Shown here: positions 16,414-23,272 of the stretch, piece by piece
Layout of the letters: the number at the start of each line of letters is the position of its first letter
Position numbering within the stretch: the stretch's first letter is position 1
Assembly: GCA_036825195.1 (NCBI GenBank)
Contig: DAISYQ010000033.1
Location: forward strand, 1 to 38,097
DNA from: UBA2210 sp036825195
Lineage (GTDB): Bacteria > Desulfobacterota > Syntrophia > Syntrophales > UBA2210
Reading direction: 5' to 3'
Length of the DNA: 38,097 nt
The notes under the pieces: model-generated
Databases searched by the model: none
The model's input: only the letters and a program-made list of their open reading frames with translations
What the model was told of the DNA's origin: nothing
Program-made: the position numbers and the translations under genes

Positions 16414-17472
16414 ATGGGGTGCGGATACATGGGTTTTAGCAGTGCCTACTACGTTTCACTTTTTGCAGTCGTAATCCTTCTTTTCATTCCCTATCTAGGG
16501 GTTAAGGTCGGGCTGGAGGTACTCTTCGGAATCATTGTGCCATACCTGGCTTTCATCACTTTCTTCACAGGTGTTATACGTCGGATCCTAACATGGGCGC
16601 GGACTCCGGTACCGTATCGCATACCCACAACATGCGGACAGAATAAGACCCTCCCGTGGGTAAAGCGAACGATCAGAGATAAATTCGAGAACCCGGAGAG
16701 CGTGTGGTACGTCATCGGCAGGATGTTCATGGAGGTCTTTTTTTTCAGGAGCCTTTTCAGGAACATGCGCATGGAATTGCGGCCGTGGCAAAAATATCCC
16801 GAGGGCGGAAAGCTGATTTACTGGTCGAACAAATGGCTCTGGATCGGGGCACTGGCATTTCACTACATGTTTTTAGTCGTTCTCCTCAGGCATCTCAGGC
16901 TCTTTATGGAGACTTCTCCTTCGTGGGTAAATTTCATCGAACGCATAGACGGCTTCTTCATCCTCTACTCACCCACCGTCTATTTTAGCGGCATAATCCT
17001 TGTGGTCTCAACGGTATATCTCCTTCTCAGGAGAATGTATGATACAAAGGTACGATACATCTCGCTCGCTTCCGATTACTTTCCCCTCTTCTTAATACTC
17101 GGCATCGGCATTACCGGGATCATCATGAGATATTTTTTCCGGGTCGACATGGTTGCCGTAAAGGAGCTGACTCTCGGCCTGGCCACATTTCATCCCGTGA
17201 TACCGGACGGGATTGGCGTACTGTTTTACATCCATCTCTTTCTGGTATGCATTCTTTTTGCCTACTTTCCGTTCAGTAAGCTCATGCATATGCCGGGGGT
17301 CTTCTTTAGCGTAACCCGGAATATGACTGCAAACAATCGCTGGGTACGGCATGTCAATCCCTGGGAATATACGCCAAAGCTTTTCTCATACATGGAGCAG
17401 GAAGATCTGTACAGAAAACAGATGAAGAAAGCCGGAATACCACTGGAAAAAGATATAGATATAGAGGAGTAA
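16414..17472 (+). CDS. dsrM: DsrM, haem b membrane subunit
   Basis: This 352-residue integral membrane protein is related to the gamma subunit of respiratory nitrate reductase (NarI). It has about six membrane segments with histidines suited to bind two b haems, and it exchanges electrons with the quinone pool. Recognisable parts are the loop WKYPEGGKLIYWSNKWLWI-like segment and FSKLMHMPGVFFSVTRNM near the C-terminus. It pairs with DsrK as a minimal HdrDE-like unit. The start could also be the ATG at 16429, preceded by GGGGTGCGG. dsrK begins 3 bases after the stop, so the genes are coupled. Confidence 0.93.
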   Translation: MGCGYMGFSSAYYVSLFAVVILLFIPYLGVKVGLEVLFGIIVPYLAFITFFTGVIRRILTWARTPVPYRIPTTCGQNKTLPWVKRTIRDKFENPESVWYVIGRMFMEVFFFRSLFRNMRMELRPWQKYPEGGKLIYWSNKWLWIGALAFHYMFLVVLLRHLRLFMETSPSWVNFIERIDGFFILYSPTVYFSGIILVVSTVYLLLRRMYDTKVRYISLASDYFPLFLILGIGITGIIMRYFFRVDMVAVKELTLGLATFHPVIPDGIGVLFYIHLFLVCILFAYFPFSKLMHMPGVFFSVTRNMTANNRWVRHVNPWEYTPKLFSYMEQEDLYRKQMKKAGIPLEKDIDIEE

Positions 17473-17475
17473 AAC

Positions 17476-19098
17476 ATGGCGAGTGTGCCGAAGCCGGTAG
17501 AGCTGATACAGATAGAATCGAAACCTCCAGATCGACCATGGATGGATAACAAGGCTGTATTGAAAGAGGGTACATACTGTAATGCAGCCCTGCCCAAGTG
17601 GCTTGAAATTCTGGATTATCCATATCCTCGTAGGTGGTCGGTAACGGATGACGATTGGAATCTGCCTGAAAACTGGAAAGAGATTTTCCTCAAGGCGTTT
17701 GAAGACCGTCTCAACAGGTTCCGTTCTTTCAGGCTCTTTATGGATGTCTGTGTCCGATGCGGCGCATGCGCCGATAAATGCCACTACTTTATCGGTGGCG
17801 GAGACCCCAAAAACATGCCGGTCCTCAGAGCCGAACTCCTGAGATCGATATACCGGAGGTATTTCACGACGGCGGGAAAAATGTTCGGCAGGCTTGCCGG
17901 GGCACGGGATCTTACCGAAGATGTTCTGAAGGAGCTCTTTTATTACCTTTACCAGTGCAGTGAGTGCCGACGGTGTTCCGTCTTTTGCCCTTATGGCATT
18001 GACATGGCGGAAATGACGATCTTGGGGAGAGAGCTTCTCAGCTCCGTCGGAATAAATATAGAATGGATCATGGCATCCGTCGGTAGTTGTTATACCACAG
18101 GAAGCCATATAGGGGCTCCCCCCCACGCCTTCAAGGATACCGTCGATTTCTTCTGTGACGAATGCGAAGATATTACCGGCATACGGCCTAATCCAGGCTT
18201 TAACAGAAAAGGCGCCGAGATCCTCTTTGTGGCGCCCTCGGGAGACTACTTTGCCGATCCGGGAACCTACAACTTTATGGGATATCTCCTACTCTTCGAG
18301 TACCTCGGCCTCGACTACACCCTCAGCGGTTATGCGGCGGAAGGTGGTAACTTCGGGTACTTCGGCTCCCATGAAATGGGCAAGAGATTAAACTACAAGA
18401 TATATTCCGAAGCTCGGAGGTTGGGGGTAAAGTGGATCCTCGGAGGAGAATGCGGTCATATGTGGCGGGTTATCAACCAGTACATGGATACCTGGAACGG
18501 ACCTGCCGATTTTCTTGAAGAACCGGTTTCTCCCATAACGGGGACAAAGTTTGAGAATTCAGCGGCGACAAAGATGGTTCATATCTGTGAATTTACCGCC
18601 GATCTCATCAAGCACGGGAAATTGCACCTGGACAAGTCACGAAATGATCATATCATCCCGACCTTCCATGACTCCTGCAATCCCGCCAGGGCATTCGGAT
18701 TCTTTGAAGAACCACGATACATTATACAAAATGTGTGCAACAACTTCTATGAGATGCCCCGGGACACGATCAGAGAACAGACATTCTGTTGCGGGAGCGG
18801 AAGCGGCCTCAACGCGGATGAAAATCTGGAACTGAGGATGCGGGGCGGTCTTCCCCGGGCAAATGCAGTCCGATACGTTCATGAAAAGTATGGAGTGAAT
18901 CACCTCAGCTGCATCTGTGCCGTTGACAGGGCTGTCTTTCCAGCCCTCATGGAATACTGGGTCCCCGGAGTAGATGTGACCGGAGTTCATGAAATGGTCG
19001 CAAACGCCCTGGTATTCCCCGGTGAGACTGAGAGAAAAACGGATTTGCGTTTACGGCCTCTCAAGGAATTTGAATCTGAAGAAACAGATGAAGACTAA
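17476..19098 (+). CDS. dsrK: DsrK, HdrD-like catalytic iron-sulfur subunit
   Basis: This 540-residue cytoplasmic subunit is the presumed site of DsrC trisulfide reduction. Two [4Fe-4S] motifs sit at C92-X2-C95-X2-C98-X3-C102 (CVRCGACADKC) and in CSECRRCSVFCPYGID near residues 158-170. The C-terminal half has CCG-type cysteines (HDSCNPARAFG and TFCCGSGSG) that bind the special catalytic cluster of heterodisulfide reductases. The start follows GAGGAG. Length is normal for DsrK. A 90-base gap with a perfect hairpin separates it from dsrJ. Confidence 0.96.
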   Translation: MASVPKPVELIQIESKPPDRPWMDNKAVLKEGTYCNAALPKWLEILDYPYPRRWSVTDDDWNLPENWKEIFLKAFEDRLNRFRSFRLFMDVCVRCGACADKCHYFIGGGDPKNMPVLRAELLRSIYRRYFTTAGKMFGRLAGARDLTEDVLKELFYYLYQCSECRRCSVFCPYGIDMAEMTILGRELLSSVGINIEWIMASVGSCYTTGSHIGAPPHAFKDTVDFFCDECEDITGIRPNPGFNRKGAEILFVAPSGDYFADPGTYNFMGYLLLFEYLGLDYTLSGYAAEGGNFGYFGSHEMGKRLNYKIYSEARRLGVKWILGGECGHMWRVINQYMDTWNGPADFLEEPVSPITGTKFENSAATKMVHICEFTADLIKHGKLHLDKSRNDHIIPTFHDSCNPARAFGFFEEPRYIIQNVCNNFYEMPRDTIREQTFCCGSGSGLNADENLELRMRGGLPRANAVRYVHEKYGVNHLSCICAVDRAVFPALMEYWVPGVDVTGVHEMVANALVFPGETERKTDLRLRPLKEFESEETDED

Positions 19099-19107
19099 GC
19101 CTCGAAA

Positions 19108-19131
19108 GCATCGACTAAACGTGGTCGATGC
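19108..19131 (+). promoter_or_regulatory. Perfect hairpin between dsrK and dsrJ
   Basis: GCATCGAC (19108-19115) and GTCGATGC (19124-19131) form an 8-base perfect stem with an 8-base loop, 9 bases after the dsrK stop. No T-run follows, so full termination is unlikely. It could protect the 3' end of a processed dsrMK message. Confidence 0.55.
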
Positions 19132-19188
19132 CTGCGTAATATAGAGTAGTATAAGTACATATGCATTGCTTAATAAAGAGGGATAGGG

Positions 19189-19662
19189 ATGCCTGAGGAG
19201 AAAAAAGAGATCATCAACAGTCTCAAGGAGACCGGTTTCTATAAACCGGCGAAGATCTATGATAAAGGGAAGATCATAGTTGGGATAGTCATATTCATCA
19301 TTATTGCCGCATTCCCCTTCCTCTACAATGCCGGAAGGGCGGCAAAGATGCCCCAGCCGAAACTTGACACCCCCGCAATCCAGCAACTGCCGGAATCGGA
19401 ACGTACCTGCGTTCTCCCGAGGCAGGAAATGAGGGAGAATCATATGGTGCTTCTCAATGAATGGAGGAATCAGGTTGTCCGTGAAGGCAACCGGGAATAT
19501 ACCGGATATAAGGGGAAGAAGTACACGGTTAGCCTCCAGAATACATGCATGGAATGTCATTCAAACTATGATGAATTTTGTAATGAATGTCATCAGTATA
19601 CGGTACAAACACCCGTTTGCTGGAATTGCCATTTACAAAAGCCAAAGGAATGGGCACGATGA
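19189..19662 (+). CDS. dsrJ: DsrJ, trihaem cytochrome c
   Basis: This 157-residue protein has one uncleaved N-terminal membrane anchor (residues about 28-46) and a small periplasmic domain with exactly three haem c motifs: CMECH 120-124, CNECH 131-135 and CWNCH 144-148. C74, in ERTCVLPRQEMRENHM, is the likely cysteine axial ligand of the unusual low-potential haem known in DsrJ. It starts behind AGAGGGA and overlaps dsrO by 4 bases. Haem attachment probably uses the ResB/CcsA pair upstream. The periplasmic role of DsrJOP in sulfate reducers is still debated. Confidence 0.95.
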   Translation: MPEEKKEIINSLKETGFYKPAKIYDKGKIIVGIVIFIIIAAFPFLYNAGRAAKMPQPKLDTPAIQQLPESERTCVLPRQEMRENHMVLLNEWRNQVVREGNREYTGYKGKKYTVSLQNTCMECHSNYDEFCNECHQYTVQTPVCWNCHLQKPKEWAR

Positions 19663-20459
19663 AGACTGTGGATGAGAAAACTGTCACAATGAACCGAAGG
19701 AAATTTCTCGAAATAACGGGGGTATCCACCATAGTCGGACTCCTTGGAGGCTGGGGGCTTGTGGAGCTTTTTGCGCCCGGAGAACTGGATGCATCATACC
19801 TCCCCAAGAAAGAGGCACTGGTCGCTCAACGGTGGGCCATGCTGATAGATATGAAGAAGTTCACCGATCAATCCGCAGAACAGTGTATCAGGACCTGCCA
19901 TCGCATCCATAATGTCCCCGATATCAGCAATCCGAAGCGGGAAATCAAGTGGATATGGCTCGAGCACTTCGCAAACGCCTTTCCCGGCGAAGAACACGAG
20001 CATATGCCGGAAAGCATCGAGGAAGAGCGCTTTTTCGTCATGTGCAACCACTGTGATAATCCACCCTGCGTGCGGGTCTGTCCTACTAAGGCAACCTGGC
20101 AGAGAAAAGACGGCATTATCATGATGGATCAGCACCGATGTATCGGATGCCGATACTGCATGGCGGCCTGTCCTTTCGGAGCGCGGAGTTTTAACTGGGG
20201 AGACTATCGTTCCTCTATCAAAAACAGGAATCCCGAATATCCAACGAGAGAAAAAGGGGTTGTGGAGAAATGTAATTTCTGTGCGGAGAGACTTGCCAAG
20301 GGTCTCATCCCGGCGTGCGTTGAAGAATCCAAGGGAGCGATGATCTTCGGTGATTTGATGGACGAACAGTCAGAATTGAGAAAGAGTATGCGTGAGCACT
20401 ATACCATTAGACGCAAGCCCTATCTGGGAACCAACCCCCAGGTCTATTATGTGATATGA
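19659..20459 (+). CDS. dsrO: DsrO, periplasmic iron-sulfur subunit
   Basis: This 266-residue protein has a twin-arginine signal (NRRKFLEITG, arginines 13-14) for folded export. It carries several [4Fe-4S] binding motifs of the NrfC/DMSO-reductase beta type: CIRTCHRIHN, CNHCDNPPCVRVCP, CIGCRYCMAACPFG and CNFCAERLAKGLIPAC. It should pass electrons between DsrJ and DsrP. I chose the ATG at 19659 because it overlaps the dsrJ stop (ATGA) and follows AAAGGA; a frame open from 19587 lies inside dsrJ. dsrP starts 8 bases after the stop. Confidence 0.95.
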   Translation: MKTVDEKTVTMNRRKFLEITGVSTIVGLLGGWGLVELFAPGELDASYLPKKEALVAQRWAMLIDMKKFTDQSAEQCIRTCHRIHNVPDISNPKREIKWIWLEHFANAFPGEEHEHMPESIEEERFFVMCNHCDNPPCVRVCPTKATWQRKDGIIMMDQHRCIGCRYCMAACPFGARSFNWGDYRSSIKNRNPEYPTREKGVVEKCNFCAERLAKGLIPACVEESKGAMIFGDLMDEQSELRKSMREHYTIRRKPYLGTNPQVYYVI

Positions 20460-20467
20460 GGTGATGT

Positions 20468-21622
20468 ATGTTTGAAAGGGCACTGGCCGGAGATAGAAGG
20501 TACTGGGGACTGGTAATTGTCCTGCTGTTCATTATCGCTACAGGGTTTATCACGTATCTCTGGCAGTTGAAGATGGGTCTTCAGATAACGGGAATGAGCC
20601 GTGATGTTTCCTGGGGTTTCTATATTGCCCAATTCACCTATCTCGTTGGTATCGCCGCATCGGCGGTCATGCTTGTCTTGCCTTATTACCTTCATGATTA
20701 CAAGGCATTCGGCAGGATTACCATTCTGGGAGAGTTCCTCGCCGTTGCCGCGGTATCCATGTGCGTCATGTTTATTCTCGTCGATCTCGGAAAACCGATG
20801 AGGGTCTTCAACGTCTTGCTGCACCCGACACCCAATTCGATCCTCTTCTGGGATATGATGGTTCTAAGCGGCTATTTTCTCCTCAATATCGTTATCGGCT
20901 GGACCGTCCTCGAGGCGGAGAAAAATTCGGCACCGCCGCCATCATGGATCAAACCTCTGATATACCTGTCCATTCCCTGGGCGCCCTGTATCCATATCGT
21001 GACGGCTTTTCTCTACGCCGGCCTTCCGGGAAGGGGATTCTGGCTGACGGCTATCATGGCGCCGCGCTTTCTGGTATCCGCATTTGCATCGGGGCCGGCC
21101 CTTTTGATATTGCTTGCCATGATCCTCAAGAAATTCACAAAATTCGATCCGGGAACAAAACCGATTCAGACCCTGGCCAAGATAGTCACCTACTGTATTA
21201 TTATCAATGTGCTGTTCGTTCTCTTCGAAGCGTTCACCGTATTCTACAGCCAGATACCGGAGCATATGCGCCATTTTGAATATCTCTTTGTCGGTATCGC
21301 GGGATTCGGGAAACTTGTCCCCTGGATGTGGGTATCCATGATAGGGATGATCACGGCAAGTATCCTTCTCGTCATTCCTGCTGTGCGGAGAAACCATTCC
21401 ACACTGGCCCTTGCCTGTGTCATGGTGGTCGTTACCACATGGATAGACAAGGGACTCGGCCTGATCACGGGTGGTTTCGTGCCCAATCCCTTTGACAGAA
21501 TAACAGAGTACTGGCCTACGGCACCCGAACTGCTGATTAGTATCGGTGTCTGGGCGGCCGGATTTTTGATACTTACAATCCTGTACAAAATTGCCGTATC
21601 CATTAAAGAGGAATTAGGCTAA
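20468..21622 (+). CDS. dsrP: DsrP, NrfD-family membrane subunit
   Basis: This 384-residue protein has about ten membrane segments and belongs to the NrfD/PsrC quinol-interacting family. The N-terminal SRDVSWGFYIAQFTYLVGIAASAVM-like segment and the later ASGPALLIL and GLITGGFVPNPFD stretches fit DsrP. With DsrO and DsrJ it forms the periplasmic-facing half of DsrMKJOP. The ribosome binding site GAGGTGAT overlaps the end of dsrO. A 108-residue gene follows 22 bases later. Confidence 0.95.
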   Translation: MFERALAGDRRYWGLVIVLLFIIATGFITYLWQLKMGLQITGMSRDVSWGFYIAQFTYLVGIAASAVMLVLPYYLHDYKAFGRITILGEFLAVAAVSMCVMFILVDLGKPMRVFNVLLHPTPNSILFWDMMVLSGYFLLNIVIGWTVLEAEKNSAPPPSWIKPLIYLSIPWAPCIHIVTAFLYAGLPGRGFWLTAIMAPRFLVSAFASGPALLILLAMILKKFTKFDPGTKPIQTLAKIVTYCIIINVLFVLFEAFTVFYSQIPEHMRHFEYLFVGIAGFGKLVPWMWVSMIGMITASILLVIPAVRRNHSTLALACVMVVVTTWIDKGLGLITGGFVPNPFDRITEYWPTAPELLISIGVWAAGFLILTILYKIAVSIKEELG

Positions 21623-21644
21623 AAATTTTATGAGGAGGTTTATC

Positions 21645-21971
21645 GTGGCGGTTGATTATACAATCAAGATATCGTTGGATGATGAAAAGACACAAAAGCT
21701 CGAAGCGGCCGGTCTGGGTGACAGTATCAAGGATAAGGCTCTTGTAGTCCCCATGCCACAGAAAAATAAGAGAAAATTTGTCAAGGCATTTCCCAAGGCT
21801 ATCCTCGATGAGACTACAGGCGAGATAACCGATTTCCCCGAGGAATCAGTGGGACTGCTCATCGACACCATCGCAGAAAACAAGATGCTGGAAGTTATGC
21901 ATCTCTTCCTTATGAAGGCATTCAAACCGTTGGAAGGGAAAGAGATCAGGCGTTCCATTCACACTACATAG
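21645..21971 (+). CDS. Small soluble protein at the end of the dsrMKJOP operon, unknown function
   Basis: This 108-residue protein has no signal peptide, membrane segment or cysteine. I chose the GTG at 21645 because GAGGAGGT lies 5-10 bases upstream; an ATG at 21630 would put that site inside the coding region. The sequence begins AVDYTIKISLDDEKTQKLEAAGLGD, continues with a basic stretch (PQKNKRKFVKAFPKA) and ends in helices (VGLLIDTIAENKMLEVMHLFLMKAF). It follows dsrP by only 22 bases on the same strand, so it is probably the last gene of the operon. I do not recognise the family; a cytoplasmic accessory factor of DsrMK is a guess. Confidence 0.75.
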   Translation: MAVDYTIKISLDDEKTQKLEAAGLGDSIKDKALVVPMPQKNKRKFVKAFPKAILDETTGEITDFPEESVGLLIDTIAENKMLEVMHLFLMKAFKPLEGKEIRRSIHTT

Positions 21972-22021
21972 GTATCTCGTTCTACCGACACGCTGTATTC
22001 TGGAGAGTGGTTTTCTAGCTG

Positions 22022-22050
22022 ACAGGGATGTCTCCTCTTCAGACACCTGT
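22022..22050 (+). other. Hairpin after the dsr operon
   Basis: ACAGG-GA-TGTCT (22022-22033) pairs with AGACA-CCTGT (22041-22050), leaving a GA bulge and a 7-base loop. No T-run follows, so it is a poor intrinsic terminator, but it is the only strong structure in the 325-base gap after the 108-residue gene and may end or trim the operon message. Confidence 0.35.
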
Positions 22051-22216
22051 ACGGCACGATGTTGTATTATGCTGCACTCTCTCTTAAGGGATATGGTTTT
22101 CTCTACAACAGATGCCTGTATATCCCAATAATACAAATGCTGGTTGACGAAAAAGGCTACTACCTTTATTTTTTGAGTTGCTGACCACACGGAAATTGAG
22201 GCGTAGAAAAATTATA

Positions 22217-22244
22217 TTGCAAAATACCGTATGATGCATATAGT
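22217..22244 (+). promoter_or_regulatory. Putative ferredoxin promoter
   Basis: TTGCAA (22217-22222) and TATAGT (22239-22244) are 16 bases apart, about 50 bases before the ferredoxin start. A lone TTGACA at 22267-22272 is too close to the gene to be its -35. Confidence 0.4.
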
Positions 22245-22296
22245 AACGGTGGCAGAAACTGTTTAATTGACACAATATATTGGAGGATAAAAAAGA

Positions 22297-22482
22297 ATGG
22301 CCCATGTAATAACTGATGAGTGCATTTCATGTGGAAGTTGCGAGGATGAATGTCCCGTATCCGCAATAAGCGAAGGGGACGACAAGTATGTAATTGATCC
22401 CGACGTCTGTACCGATTGCGGGAACTGTGCCGATGTATGCCCGGTGGAAGCTATAGAAGCCGGCCCGGGTAAAGACGAGTAG
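22297..22482 (+). CDS. 2[4Fe-4S] ferredoxin
   Basis: This 61-residue clostridial-type ferredoxin has two complete cluster motifs, C9-X2-C12-X2-C15-X3-C19-P and C38-X2-C41-X2-C44-X3-C48-P, in two similar halves. It is a soluble low-potential electron carrier, rich in acidic residues. The start follows TTGGAGGA. The gene has its own putative promoter and a strong terminator. Its place between the dsr operon and a PocR-domain gene makes it a candidate electron donor to DsrAB, whose physiological donor is not settled, but many ferredoxins occur in such genomes. Confidence 0.95.
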   Translation: MAHVITDECISCGSCEDECPVSAISEGDDKYVIDPDVCTDCGNCADVCPVEAIEAGPGKDE

Positions 22483-22554
22483 CCATATACTATCAGTGAT
22501 CAGGTATTTCACTTCGTATTCACCGGACAATGTATGACGGGTACCGAATTGATC

Positions 22555-22582
22555 GGAGGTTCAGGAACGATCCTGAACCTCC
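22555..22582 (+). terminator. Rho-independent terminator after the ferredoxin
   Basis: A 12-base perfect stem, GGAGGTTCAGGA (22555-22566) with TCCTGAACCTCC (22571-22582), has a 4-base loop ACGA and is followed by TTTCT. It isolates the ferredoxin from the PocR-domain gene. Confidence 0.85.
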
Positions 22583-22721
22583 TTTCTACACAAAAGATTA
22601 TTATTCCATTGTTACTTCAACACAACGATATCCTCGACATTCACTCACAGAATTGTCAGTGGAAAACATCCTTAACATCTTAAAGATTGGTTGGGAAGTA
22701 ATTGTATAAAGGGAGAGATTT

Positions 22722-23243
22722 ATGGTATTGACCGATATCGCACCATTGGAGAGATGGGCCGAGCTTGAAAAGGAGATACACAGAAGATCCGCCCTCAACG
22801 CTTCCGTCTTTGATATAGACGGGATCAGGATAACGAACTATACCGAATGGGCCAACCGTCTGTGTCCGGCAGTAAAGGCTAACGAAAAAGGACAAAGTTA
22901 CATCTGTTCGGTTGCCCACCAGCATATAGCATCCCAGGCAATGCGAAGCAGAGAACCCGTCATCGCGGAATGTGACGGAGGACTCATAAAGCTGGCGGTG
23001 CCCATATTTGTTGAAGATGAGTTTCTCGGTGTTGTGGGAGGATGCGGACACCTACCGGTTTACGGTGAAGTTGAGACATTCTTGATTAGTAAGACAACCG
23101 GCATTGACGAAAAAGAAATCGAAGAGCTCTCACATGACATGAAAACAATGTCAGAAGAAGAGGCCACATCGACCATTGAATTTATCAGGCAGGAAGTCGA
23201 CGAGATCGTACGTCAATACGTAGTTCGGAAATCTGGAAATTAG
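22722..23243 (+). CDS. Stand-alone PocR-type sensor domain protein
   Basis: This 173-residue cytoplasmic protein consists of a single PocR-like ligand-sensing domain with no attached DNA-binding, kinase or other output domain. The domain's conserved cysteines are present: C48 (NRLCPAVK), C62 (YICSVAHQH), C84 (AECDGGLIKLAVPI) and C108 (GGCGH). In larger proteins PocR domains sense small molecules such as 1,2-propanediol, and the cysteines suggest a metal or redox cofactor. The start follows AAGGGAGAG. A C-terminal acidic helical tail (SEEEATSTIEFIRQEVDEIV) could bind a partner. It may form an operon with the next gene, 29 bases on. Ligand and partner unknown. Confidence 0.82.
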   Translation: MVLTDIAPLERWAELEKEIHRRSALNASVFDIDGIRITNYTEWANRLCPAVKANEKGQSYICSVAHQHIASQAMRSREPVIAECDGGLIKLAVPIFVEDEFLGVVGGCGHLPVYGEVETFLISKTTGIDEKEIEELSHDMKTMSEEEATSTIEFIRQEVDEIVRQYVVRKSGN

Positions 23244-23272
23244 CACACATCATGTAAAACAAAGGTACTGTA

